Positions 19,044-27,271 of a stretch of DNA of 64,000 bases are shown here, in pieces. The number at the start of each line of letters is the position of its first letter. Within the stretch, counting starts at the first letter, position 1. This DNA is from Polyangium sp. 6x1 (GTDB lineage Bacteria; Myxococcota_A; Polyangia; Polyangiales; Polyangiaceae): the NCBI RefSeq assembly GCF_029946515.1, contig NZ_JARZHH010000005.1, positions 124,001 to 188,000 on the forward strand. The letters run 5' to 3'. The notes beneath the pieces are model-generated. The model searched no databases, was not told the origin of the DNA, and saw only the letters and a program-made list of their open reading frames with translations. Both the position numbers and the translations under genes were made by a program.

Positions 19044-20092
19044 CGTGTCCTCTTGCTGTTCTCGGCGGTCCCTTGAATCCCCTCGCTGTGCCGACCGACC
19101 AGGAGCTGCCAGACGAGGTGCCTGTCCGGGCCGTCTCCCTGCCAGGCGCGCGGGAGACGGCGAATCGATACGTCCCGGAGACCAGCATCCGCGGCCATCC
19201 GCCGCAGGGTCTCGGGATCGAAGCCTTGCCAGAGATCGGCCTCTTGCTCGCAGAGGGCCTGATCGTCGTGCGCCTCGTAGTCGAGGACGCACACCGCGCC
19301 GCCGCTCGGGCGCGCGAGGTCTTTGAGCGCAGCCATCGCGCGCGCGGGCTTCGGCGCGTGGTGGAGCACGCGCGCGGCGAAGATCACGTCCGCGCCGCCA
19401 ACGTCGCCCGCCCTCGACAGGACCCGCTCACGCAGCGCAGGCGCGTCGTATTCGCCCTGCACGAGCTCCACGTTCGCGAGCTCGCGCCGCCGGATGCGCT
19501 CCTCGGCGAGCGCGAGCTGCGCTGCGGAGCGATCCACCGCGATGACGTGCTCGAAGAGCGGCGAGAGCACTTCGAGCAGCGCGCCGTCACCCGTGCCCAC
19601 GTCGACGGCGAGAGCTCGATGCGGTAAGAGCGGCGCGAGCGCGGCGAGATACGCACCGAGCTCGAGCGGCGGCCCTGGCCGCAGCGGCTTACCCCCGCGC
19701 GCGAAAAACTCCCGTGTCGCGGCGTCGCGACCGGCGATCACCTCACCGATCCGCTCCATCGTCCCGTCGGCCTCGCAGGCCGCGGTCCCGGCGCGCACCG
19801 CGTCGGCGACGACTGGATCCGTCGCGGCCCCCGGCGACAGCCGCAGCAGCGTCCACGTGCCTTGCTTGCGCGCGAGCAAGAGGCCCGCGTCCCGGAGCGC
19901 TGCTGCGTGCCGCGAGATCTTCGGCTGACCTTCGCGGAGCAGCTCCGACAGCTCCCCGACGCCGAGCTCCTCGGCTGCGGCCAGCGCGAGCAGCCGCGGG
20001 CGCACCGGATCGGCGAGGAGCCGGTAGAGCTCCCACCGGCTCGCGGCGTCCGAGGGCAGACGCCCGCTCGGGCCCGTCGGGTCGTGCATCAC
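19040..20092 (-). CDS. ArsR-type regulator fused to a SAM methyltransferase
   Basis: Residues about 15-95 form a winged helix of the ArsR type ([20 protein letters not shown], then the recognition region with [20 protein letters not shown]). Residues about 145-290 form a class I methyltransferase domain with motif [18 protein letters not shown] and the segment [19 protein letters not shown]. The usual ArsR metal cysteine motif (ELCVC) is absent. Fused ArsR-methyltransferases occur in many proteobacteria and actinobacteria. In several proteobacteria ArsR-like SahR proteins control ahcY and sense S-adenosylhomocysteine. The four-base overlap with ahcY makes a SAM/SAH sensing role the best inference. 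GTG at 20092 is followed immediately by an in-frame ATG at 20089. Confidence 0.88.
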   Translation of the reverse strand: MMHDPTGPSGRLPSDAASRWELYRLLADPVRPRLLALAAAEELGVGELSELLREGQPKISRHAAALRDAGLLLARKQGTWTLLRLSPGAATDPVVADAVRAGTAACEADGTMERIGEVIAGRDAATREFFARGGKPLRPGPPLELGAYLAALAPLLPHRALAVDVGTGDGALLEVLSPLFEHVIAVDRSAAQLALAEERIRRRELANVELVQGEYDAPALRERVLSRAGDVGGADVIFAARVLHHAPKPARAMAALKDLARPSGGAVCVLDYEAHDDQALCEQEADLWQGFDPETLRRMAADAGLRDVSIRRLPRAWQGDGPDRHLVWQLLVGRHSEGIQGTAENSKRTR

Positions 20093-20104
20093 GGTTCTTG
20101 CTAT

Positions 20105-20120
20105 ATGCGTTCATGCGCAT
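20105..20120. promoter_or_regulatory. Candidate operator of the ArsR-methyltransferase/ahcY operon
   Basis: An interrupted palindrome ATGCG-N6-CGCAT lies 13 bases upstream of the GTG start and overlaps an internal perfect CATGCGCATG (20112-20121). It sits in a locally AT-richer stretch (TATATGCGTTCATGCGCATG). Its place just before an ArsR-type gene suggests an autoregulatory site. No binding evidence exists. Confidence 0.45.
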
Positions 20121-20213
20121 GCATGCAAGAACGATCCGTCCCGAGCTCCAGCTTCGATAATCACTTCAATAACGACGCCCGCTCCGGTCCCTCTCACGCC
20201 TCCGTTTGGTGCG

Positions 20214-21497
20214 TTATCCCCCGAATCCCTTGACCGCCCGCTCCATCCGCCCCTCTTCCGCGCGGCTGAGCAGGCCGACCGCGATCGTGCTCATCCGCTC
20301 GGGGCGGAATACGCGCTGGGCGGCGTCGCGCACGCTTTCGGTCGTGACGCTCGCGAGCTCCTCGTGCCTCGCCATTGGCGTCCGCGCGATGCCCGCGAAG
20401 GCGGCGAGGCCGTAGAAGCTCGCCACGGCCTCGGCGTCGTCGAGCATCGCCTCCACCGACCAGAGGTGACGGTTCTTCGCCTTGTCGAGCTCCTCGGGCG
20501 TGGGCCCGTGCGACGCGAGCTCGTGGACGAGCGCGAAAATCTCCTTCAGCACGACGGTGGCGCGCTCGTGCGCCGCGCCCGCGGCGATGTCGACGACGCC
20601 GTCGTCCTCGTACGCCTCGAACATGCCCGAGACGTCGTAACAGAGGCCGAGCCGGTCGCAGATGCGCTCGTACAGGCGCGTCGACATGCCGTCGTCGAGC
20701 ACGCGCAGGAGCATCTCCACGCTCGGCTCGAGCTTGTCTTTTTCGCTCACCGCGCGGAACGCGACGCGCAGCTCCGTCTGGCTCGACTGGTTCTCGATGA
20801 ACGAGAACCGCGGCTTCTTCTGGCCGTTCGGCGGCGCCGCCGCGCTGATGCGGTTGCCCTTCGGCATCGAGGCGAAGGCGCGCTCGGCCGCCTTGAGCAC
20901 GCGATCTGGATCGAGGTTGCCCGAGAGGCAGAGGACCGCGTTCGCCGTCGTGTAATGCCGCGCGTGGTGAGCGCGCAGCATCGATTCATCGAAGCGCGCG
21001 AGCGCGTCGAGGCCGCCCGTGATCGTGTAACCGAGCGGGTGGTCCTGGTACATCAAGGCCCGCGCGAGGTTGTCGGCGTCGATGATCCGACCGTCGTCGT
21101 CGAGATCTTCGAGGATCTCCTCACGCACGATCCCGCGCTCGATCTCGAGATCCGAGAAGCGTGGCTCCGTCGTCACCTCACCGAGCAGGGAGATGACCTG
21201 CTCGAAGTTCCGCGGCGGCACGGAGATGCTCATCACGCCGTGATCCACGTAGGTCGCGGCGTAGAGCGTGCCGCCGAGCCGCTCGAACGCGAGGGCCTGC
21301 GCGTGGGCGGACGGGAGCTCCTTCGTCCCCCGGAAGACCATGTGCTCCAGGAAGTGGGAGATCCCGTTCGTCTTTTCGGTCTCGAAGCGAGAGCCCGTGC
21401 GCAGGAAGAGTGCCGCGACCGCGCGGTGTACGCTCGGCTGCGGCACGATCACGAGGGGCAGCCCGTTCGGGAGGACGAGGTCGTGGTGGATCAGCAT
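20214..21497 (-). CDS. M16 family zinc peptidase (pitrilysin-like)
   Basis: This is a 427-residue single-unit M16 protein of the processing-peptidase (M16B) size class. The inverted zinc motif is present as HFLEHMVF near residue 48, with the downstream acidic ligand region IERGIVREEILEDLDDD. The second M16 domain follows from about 190 (LSGNLDPDRVLKAAERAFA, and the Arg/Tyr-bearing loop DGMSTRLYERICDRLGLCYD). Two-chain M16B systems often pair an active with an inactive subunit, but no partner gene is visible here. No signal peptide is seen, so it is probably cytoplasmic. It lies 35 bases downstream of the foldase gene on the same strand. The substrate is unknown. Confidence 0.93.
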   Translation of the reverse strand: MLIHHDLVLPNGLPLVIVPQPSVHRAVAALFLRTGSRFETEKTNGISHFLEHMVFRGTKELPSAHAQALAFERLGGTLYAATYVDHGVMSISVPPRNFEQVISLLGEVTTEPRFSDLEIERGIVREEILEDLDDDGRIIDADNLARALMYQDHPLGYTITGGLDALARFDESMLRAHHARHYTTANAVLCLSGNLDPDRVLKAAERAFASMPKGNRISAAAPPNGQKKPRFSFIENQSSQTELRVAFRAVSEKDKLEPSVEMLLRVLDDGMSTRLYERICDRLGLCYDVSGMFEAYEDDGVVDIAAGAAHERATVVLKEIFALVHELASHGPTPEELDKAKNRHLWSVEAMLDDAEAVASFYGLAAFAGIARTPMARHEELASVTTESVRDAAQRVFRPERMSTIAVGLLSRAEEGRMERAVKGFGG

Positions 21498-21532
21498 CCG
21501 CCCTCACGAATGATGCATTCGGAACCGTTCCG

Positions 21533-23305
21533 CTACTCGCCGATGTCCTCGGAGCCGTCCTTGGGGGGCTTCGCTTCCGTCGTGAACTCCGCGCCGCCGA
21601 ACTTGATCTCCGTTCCGAGCGTGTTGCGCAGGCGCGAGATGTAAGCGACGAGCGCGTCCTCCTGCTTCTCCTCGCGGAACTGGGCCATGAAGTTCGGGCG
21701 ATCCTTCTCCCACTCCTCCTTCGAGGCGGGCTTCTTCTCCTTCAGGACCATCACGGCGTAGCCGTTGAAGAGCTGGACGATCTCGTCCGCGGCGTCGCCC
21801 GGCTTCTCCAGCTTGAAGGCCTGCGTCGCGGCGTTCGATCCCGGCATGATGCCGGGGATGGGGCTGCCCGAGGCGTTGAAGGGGAGGCTCGACTCCACGA
21901 CGGGGCGCTGCGGGTGCTTGCGCACGGCCGACTCGACGGCGGCCTCTTCCTTCTTCGCCTCGTCCTTCTTGTCGTCCTTCTTCTTGTCGTCCTTCTTCGC
22001 CTTCTCGTCCTTCTTGGCGATCTTCGCCTCGAGCTCGGAGAGGTAGGTCTCGACGGCCTGGTCGAGCGTCTTGCCGCCCTTCACCGCGGCGAGGATCGTC
22101 TTCGCCGCCTCGGCCGCGAGGCGCTCGGTCTCGAACCTGAGGTAGAGGTCCTCGTCGACCTCGGCGCGGCCCACGGCCTCGGCTTCGAGGTCCTTCGCGA
22201 CCTTGTCGACGAGCACGAGGTGATAACCGAACTCGCTCTCGACGACGTCCGTCACCTTGCCGGGCTCGGCCTTGAGCATCGCGTCCTCGAAGGGCTTGAC
22301 CATCTTGCCCTTCGTCACGCAGCCGAGCAGGCCGCCGCGTTCGGCGCTGCCGTCCTCGCTCATCGCGCGCGCCACATCGGCGAAGCTCTCGCCCTTGTCG
22401 AGCCGCGCCTTCGCCTGCTCGATCTTCTCCTTGGCCTTCGCCTTCGCGTCCGCCGGATCGGCGTTGTCCTGGTCGATCTTCGCGAGGATGTGACGGGTCA
22501 CGCGGCACTCGGGCAGGTACGAGGACTTGCGCGAGTTCCACGTGCGCTCCTCCTCCTCCTTGTTCAGCGCGACCCACGCGTCGATCGCCTTCTGCGACTT
22601 GTCGGCCACGAGATCCGCGAAGAAGCGTTTGTCGAGGCGGACGTAGGAGACGGTGGCCGTCGACTTGTCCTGGTTGTACCGCGCGTACGCCTCGGCCTCG
22701 CCCACGACCGCGCGCGAGCGCACGAGATCACGCATGCGCGCCGCGATGATCTCTTCCTTCTGGTACTCGCGGAACTCCTGCGGGCTCATCTTGGCGACCA
22801 TGCGGACCTCGCGCTCATATGCTTTGAGGTCGAACTTTCCGGTCTGCCGATTCTTGACGTTCAGGTACCGGATCATCGGGCCGCCGAGGCTCATGTACGC
22901 GGCGCCGCGGGGATCGACCACGCGGCCGTCGGGCATCGTGACGGGCGCGAGCGGCATCGAGACGTGCATCCGACCCGAGGTGAGCTCGGCGTTGAGCTCG
23001 TCGTCCGAGATCGTGATCCCGAGCCGCTTCGCGTCCTCGTTGAGGAGCTGCCGCTCGACCAGGCCCTCGGCCGTGATCTTGCGGAGGTTGCGCTGCCGCA
23101 TCCACTCCTGGTCGGCGCCGCGCGGGGCCAGCATGCGGTACGAGGCCCAGTAGTGCCCCGAAGAGATGCAGGTCCCGCGGATCTCCACGGCGCACCTCGC
23201 AGACTCGACCATCTGCTGCCCCGCGTTCGGCCGGAACTGGACGATGAAGACGAGGGCGATGGCGATGACGGCGAAGCCGCCCAGGATGCTTGTCAACTTG
23301 TTCAC
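21533..23305 (-). CDS. Periplasmic peptidyl-prolyl isomerase (PpiD/SurA-like)
   Basis: The 590-residue product starts with one uncleaved-type membrane helix (SILGGFAVIAIALVFIVQF, about 6-24). It continues with a SurA-N-like helical region, with the AEGLVERQLLNEDAKRLGI segment near 90-110, and a parvulin domain at about 290-390, marked by HILAKID, FADVARAMSEDGSAERGGLL and FGYHLVLVDKVAKD. A second, degenerate rotamase-like region follows, interrupted by a Lys/Glu/Asp-rich segment (KKDDKKKDDKKDEAKKEE). This layout fits membrane-anchored PpiD-type chaperones for outer-membrane protein folding. The frame extends upstream, but GTG at 23305 starts directly before the membrane helix. Confidence 0.88.
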   Translation of the reverse strand: MNKLTSILGGFAVIAIALVFIVQFRPNAGQQMVESARCAVEIRGTCISSGHYWASYRMLAPRGADQEWMRQRNLRKITAEGLVERQLLNEDAKRLGITISDDELNAELTSGRMHVSMPLAPVTMPDGRVVDPRGAAYMSLGGPMIRYLNVKNRQTGKFDLKAYEREVRMVAKMSPQEFREYQKEEIIAARMRDLVRSRAVVGEAEAYARYNQDKSTATVSYVRLDKRFFADLVADKSQKAIDAWVALNKEEEERTWNSRKSSYLPECRVTRHILAKIDQDNADPADAKAKAKEKIEQAKARLDKGESFADVARAMSEDGSAERGGLLGCVTKGKMVKPFEDAMLKAEPGKVTDVVESEFGYHLVLVDKVAKDLEAEAVGRAEVDEDLYLRFETERLAAEAAKTILAAVKGGKTLDQAVETYLSELEAKIAKKDEKAKKDDKKKDDKKDEAKKEEAAVESAVRKHPQRPVVESSLPFNASGSPIPGIMPGSNAATQAFKLEKPGDAADEIVQLFNGYAVMVLKEKKPASKEEWEKDRPNFMAQFREEKQEDALVAYISRLRNTLGTEIKFGGAEFTTEAKPPKDGSEDIGE

Positions 23306-23470
23306 GTGCTCGAGCTCCGCATCCGGCGTGGCGAGGTCAGACGCCTCGCAGGGATCAACCGAGGCCCCGGCATAGCACGACTTCACGAGAGAGGGGCCGG
23401 AGGAGAGGCCCCAATTGGCCACGTCGAACGGCTCGACCGCCCGGCGCGTGATGAGTAAGCTCCGGGTCCC

Positions 23471-23977
23471 ATGGCCACACCGAAAAACATGCTGCCGGAT
23501 TGCGGGCTCTACCTGACGTCGCAGCCGCTCCCGGGCAACGAGCAGAAGGTCCCTGCCAACTCGATCGTGTATTTCCACAATCACTCGGACAGCGGCCTTC
23601 CTCAGGTCATCGCGCCCGACCACAACATCCACAACCGCTGGCATTTCCACGGCCCCGGCATCGAGTTCCGCGGCCTGAACTGGGCGGGCACGTTGAAGAA
23701 GCTCACGCCCGAAGGGTTTTACACGCTGCGCCGCGAGCTCACCTTCGACGGCGGATCCTGGCCGAAGGGCGCGATCGTCCAGCTCGGCTACACCCGCGAG
23801 GGCGAGCCGATCCTCTTCATCGGCCGCGTCCGCTCCCGCCTCGACGAGAACGACCTCTTCTTCTCGGACAAGGGCCTCAAGCTGAAGCGCGATCAGCTCA
23901 ACGTCCTCGAGCCCGCTCCCGTGTACCAGGAGCCCGACGACGGCTCGAGCGGTCACGCCCCGAACGCCACGCACTGA
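23471..23977 (+). CDS. Hypothetical protein
   Basis: A 168-residue soluble protein with coding-type composition and ATG start, read divergently from the foldase gene. It has no signal peptide, membrane helix or recognised catalytic motif. The middle is rich in His and Trp (HNHSDSG, HNIHNRWHFHGPGIEFRGLNW), followed by beta-type segments such as AIVQLGYTREGEPILFIGRV, and it ends in a hydrophilic tail. The His cluster could bind metal, but the spacing matches no motif I know. I do not recognise the family; it may be restricted to myxobacteria. Confidence 0.7.
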   Translation: MATPKNMLPDCGLYLTSQPLPGNEQKVPANSIVYFHNHSDSGLPQVIAPDHNIHNRWHFHGPGIEFRGLNWAGTLKKLTPEGFYTLRRELTFDGGSWPKGAIVQLGYTREGEPILFIGRVRSRLDENDLFFSDKGLKLKRDQLNVLEPAPVYQEPDDGSSGHAPNATH

Positions 23978-24052
23978 ACCGCAGGCGGACCCAGCCGGAA
24001 AGGCCGTACCCAGGCTGACAACACGAGGCTCGCTGCTACGCTCCCGAGCCTC

Positions 24053-24433
24053 GTGAAACGCCGTTCTTTGACGCCTACTCTCGATCCTCCTCCGTCCACG
24101 GTCAGACTCGGCCGTCGCACCTCGCCGCGCCGTCCGTTCTCCGAGCGGGTGGTGTTCCGTCGGGGGGAGCGGGAGGTGCAGGGCTTCGCGCTCAACATCA
24201 GCCTGGGCGGTTTGCGCGCGATCCTCGACGAGTCCGTGGGGCTCGGCGACTGCTTCGAGGTGCTCCTCGGCGACGAGGGCTCGCGATCCGGCCGGGTCGT
24301 CTGGATCCAGGAGGAGCTCGGCGGCGCGATCGTCGGCCTCGCGTTCCTCGAAGGCGCGGGGACAGCGCGCGAGGCTGAGCCGCCCCTTGACGTTTCTTCA
24401 CGAAGTTGCGAGCCTTGGGCCCGGTCCAAATAA
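24053..24433 (+). CDS. PilZ domain protein
   Basis: PilZ domains bind cyclic di-GMP. In this 126-residue protein an Arg-rich segment (RRTSPRRPF, about 22-30) precedes the beta barrel, and the second signature appears as NISLGGL (about 49-55), matching the (D/N)xSxxG pattern. Together they give both halves of the ligand site. The barrel continues to about residue 105 (GRVVWIQEELGGAIVGLAF), followed by a short tail. The start is GTG. It is a stand-alone effector with no attached output domain. A HD-GYP phosphodiesterase encoded at 45438 is the only cyclic di-GMP enzyme seen in the window. Confidence 0.85.
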   Translation: MKRRSLTPTLDPPPSTVRLGRRTSPRRPFSERVVFRRGEREVQGFALNISLGGLRAILDESVGLGDCFEVLLGDEGSRSGRVVWIQEELGGAIVGLAFLEGAGTAREAEPPLDVSSRSCEPWARSK

Positions 24434-24459
24434 TCTGGGGGGCCCGGAACGATCGGACG

Positions 24460-24885
24460 ATGCCGACGCCGGCCGAAGTCAAAAAAGCTTTGATCGCCGC
24501 AGGGTTCGAGGTGTACCGCACGCGCGGTGACGTCGTGCACGTCGCCGAGCGCGCGCGGGAGAACCTCATCATGGACTCGGGCGTGCGCGTACACGCCGGC
24601 GAGGTCGCGGTGGGCCTCGTGCTGCGCGCGCAGCGCAGCGATTTCCCGCACGACCCGGACGACGAGATGTTCGAGCGCGCGCGCGGGCTCGCCGTCGCAG
24701 CGAGGGAGCGCGGGTATCACGAGGTCGGAGCGCAGATCACGCGCCTGCCCGATCCGAGCGACGAGGAGCGCACGCTCGACAGCTGGTTCGAGGTCTCCTT
24801 CGAGAAGCGCGTGGCGGGGCTCGACGAGGCGATGGCCGAGGTCGGCTTCGCGCTCTCGCTCGAGAAGGCGGCGTCGCGGACGTAG
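24460..24885 (+). CDS. Hypothetical protein, coupled to a helicase gene
   Basis: This 141-residue acidic protein (from MPTPAEVKKAL) shows a small N-terminal helix-strand unit (IAAGFEVYRTRGDVVHVAERAR) and continues as an alpha/beta protein without membrane segments. ATG at 24460 is preferred over the frame opening at 24406, because the first 18 codons overlap the PilZ gene's end. Its TAG stop shares one base with the GTG of the helicase gene (TAGTG), so the two are likely translationally coupled. I do not recognise the family. Coupling suggests a role with the helicase, but nothing in the sequence proves it. Confidence 0.72.
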   Translation: MPTPAEVKKALIAAGFEVYRTRGDVVHVAERARENLIMDSGVRVHAGEVAVGLVLRAQRSDFPHDPDDEMFERARGLAVAARERGYHEVGAQITRLPDPSDEERTLDSWFEVSFEKRVAGLDEAMAEVGFALSLEKAASRT

Positions 24886-26942
24886 TGAGCTACGACGACG
24901 ACGACGTCGAGGCCGACGAGGGGCACGAGACAGCAGCGAGGGAAGGGCGTGCGCGCCGGCTGCTCGGGCCGAGCGGGCCACTCGCGCGGGCGTTCGAGGG
25001 CTACGAGGATCGCGAGGGGCAGCTCGCGATGGCCGACGCGGTGGAGCGCGCGCTCGACGAGGATCGCGTGCTGCTCTGCGAGGCGGGCACGGGCACGGGC
25101 AAGACGCTCGCGTACCTCGTCCCGGCGATCCTGAGCGGCCGCAAGGTCGTGATCTCCACGGCGACGAAGGCGCTCGAAGAGCAGATTTTTGCAAAGGATC
25201 TGCCGCTCGTGGCCGATCACCTCGGCCTTCGCGTGTCGGCCGCGATCGTGAAAGGGCTCGGCAACTACCTCTGCTTGCGGCGCATGGACGAGCTCAGGAC
25301 GAGCCCCGAGTCGCACCACGACGCGGGCGTGATGCGCTCGCTGCCGGTCGTGGAGGCGTGGGCGCGCGAGACGGAGGTCGGTGATCTCTCGGAGCTCGTG
25401 ACGCTCGCCGAGTCGGATCCGATCCGGCGCGAGGTGTGCTCGTCGAGCGAGACGCGGATCGGATCGGCGTGCCCATTCTTCGAACGATGCTTCGTCACGC
25501 GCATGAAACGCGAGGCCGAGGAGGCGCGCGTGCTCGTGGTGAACCACCACCTCTTCTTCGCGGATCTCTCGCTGAAGCTCGGTCGCGGCAACGTCCCGGG
25601 CGCGGGCGCGTTGCCTCCGTACGACGCGGTGATCTTCGACGAGGCGCACGAGCTGGAAGACATCGCGACCGAGTTCTTCGGGACGCGCATCTCCGGCTCC
25701 CGCGTCGACTCGATGCTGCGGGACGCCGATCGCGCCTTCATCGCGAGCGGGCTCGCCGATCGAATCCTCGGGCGAGGGGAGGGGACCGCGATCGTGGCGC
25801 TCGTGCGCGAGGCGGCGGATCGTTTCTTCGCCGCGGTCGCACGTGTCGCCGGCGAGGACGCGCGCGAGGGGCGCGTAGAGCTTCGGCGCGAGGTGTGGGC
25901 GGGCGAGCTCGTCGATACATACCACCACCTCGACGAGGCGCTCGAAGCGCTCGCAGGATATGCGTCGGCGCACGCGATCACGGAGGCCGTCGCGCTCGTG
26001 GGGACGCGCGCCGAGACGTTGCGCGCGGACGCGGCAAAGATCGTGGACGGCAAATCGAACCAGGTGACGTGGGTCGAGGTGCGCGCGCGCTCCGTGTCGA
26101 TAGGCGCGTCGGCCGTGGACGTCGGCTGGCTCTTCCGCGAAGGTATTTTCGAGCGGATCAGCGGCGTGGTGCTGACGAGCGCGACGATGACCGCGAAAGC
26201 AGGAGACTTTCGTTTCTTGCGCACGCGCCTCGGCCTCGACGAGCGCGTCACAGTGCCGGTCGACGAGCTCGTCGTGCCCTCGCCCTTCGACTACGCGTCA
26301 CGCGCGCTGCTCTACACGCCGCGAGATCTGCCGGAGGTCTCGGATCCGACATTCCTCGCAGCATCCGCAGATCGGATCGTGGAGCTCGTGAACATCGTAG
26401 GAGGTGGCGCATTCGTTCTTTGCACCTCCAACCGTTCCATGGTCGCGCTCGGTCGCGCGCTCGCAGGCCGCGTGCCGGGGCCGCTCATGGTGCAGGGGCA
26501 GGCGCCGAAGCGAATGCTTCTCTCAAAATTCCGCGCAGCCCACCACGCCGTCCTCGTGGCGACAATGAGCTTCTGGGAGGGCGTCGACGTGCCCGGAGAC
26601 GCACTCCGGCTCGTGGTGATCGACAAGATCCCGTTCGCCGTTCCCACGGACCCCGTGGTCGTCGCACGCTCACAAGCGATCGAGCAGGCAGGGCACTCCC
26701 CCTTCGCGACGTACACCGTGCCGCAAGCAGCCATCACGCTGAAGCAAGGCTTCGGCCGGCTGATCCGCACGCGGCAGGATCGAGGCATCGTGGCGATCCT
26801 CGATCGACGCGTGCGAACACGCGGCTACGGCGCGCTCCTCCTCGACGGCTTGCCCCCAGCCGCGCGCACCGAGCGCATCGACGAGGTGAGAGCCTTCTGG
26901 TCGAAGCTTCTTGCGGAAGACGCCGCCGAGTCTGGCGACTGA
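24885..26942 (+). CDS. DinG/XPD-type ATP-dependent DNA helicase
   Basis: This 685-residue superfamily 2 helicase has Walker A in CEAGTGTGKTLAYL (about 65-80), a DEAH box in VIFDEAHELEDIA (about 248), and C-terminal motifs including FWEGVDVPGDALRLVVIDKI and motif VI GFGRLIRTRQDRG. Between motifs Ia and II lie four cysteines, near 127, 185, 196 and 202 (the last three in VCSSSETRIGSACPFFERCF). This spacing is compatible with the 4Fe-4S cluster of DinG/XPD helicases. Such enzymes unwind 5'-3' and resolve R-loops, D-loops or G-quadruplexes. There is no N-terminal exonuclease domain. Start GTG overlaps the preceding stop. Element C begins at its stop codon. Confidence 0.92.
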   Translation: MSYDDDDVEADEGHETAAREGRARRLLGPSGPLARAFEGYEDREGQLAMADAVERALDEDRVLLCEAGTGTGKTLAYLVPAILSGRKVVISTATKALEEQIFAKDLPLVADHLGLRVSAAIVKGLGNYLCLRRMDELRTSPESHHDAGVMRSLPVVEAWARETEVGDLSELVTLAESDPIRREVCSSSETRIGSACPFFERCFVTRMKREAEEARVLVVNHHLFFADLSLKLGRGNVPGAGALPPYDAVIFDEAHELEDIATEFFGTRISGSRVDSMLRDADRAFIASGLADRILGRGEGTAIVALVREAADRFFAAVARVAGEDAREGRVELRREVWAGELVDTYHHLDEALEALAGYASAHAITEAVALVGTRAETLRADAAKIVDGKSNQVTWVEVRARSVSIGASAVDVGWLFREGIFERISGVVLTSATMTAKAGDFRFLRTRLGLDERVTVPVDELVVPSPFDYASRALLYTPRDLPEVSDPTFLAASADRIVELVNIVGGGAFVLCTSNRSMVALGRALAGRVPGPLMVQGQAPKRMLLSKFRAAHHAVLVATMSFWEGVDVPGDALRLVVIDKIPFAVPTDPVVVARSQAIEQAGHSPFATYTVPQAAITLKQGFGRLIRTRQDRGIVAILDRRVRTRGYGALLLDGLPPAARTERIDEVRAFWSKLLAEDAAESGD

Positions 26943-27271
26943 GGTCTTCTCGGGAGGCGCCGCGCCGGGGCGCTGCCCCGGGCCCCGCGGGGGCTATTCG
27001 CCCCTCGACCCGAACCAGGGCCAGCCCTGGACCTCAGGGGGAAGAACTGCGCTCCGCGCAGTTCTTCCCACAGGCCGGTGGTACCGCCTCGCCGATCGAA
27101 CCATCCGCGCTGCTGTCTTGGTTGGCAGGGTCGTTGCCGGTCTTGCCCCGGCCCGTTCGATGAACTGCGCATCGCGCAGTTCATCGACCCCGAGTCCAGC
27201 GCTTGCGCTGGTCCGGGTCCAGGGGCGGATAGCCCCTGGTGGGGCCTGGGGCAAAGCCCCAGCGAGGCGCG
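26943..27271. repeat. Serial-hairpin element C (two-armed)
   Basis: This is a second full copy of the element at 14243, again filling the gap between convergent stop codons. Matching hairpins include CCGGGGC/GCCCCGG at 26965-26981, the 12-bp stem GAAGAACTGCGC with loop TCC at 27041-27067, its right-arm counterpart GATGAACTGCGC with loop ATC at 27159-27185, CCAGGGGC/GCCCCTGG at 27219-27239, and CTGGGGC/GCCCCAG at 27246-27262. The spacer between the arms is recognisably the same as in copy B (shared CCACAGGCCG and GGTACCGCCTCG). Differences from B inside stems are partly compensatory: CCCGGGGC in B is CCAGGGGC here, with matching partner strands. Confidence 0.9.
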
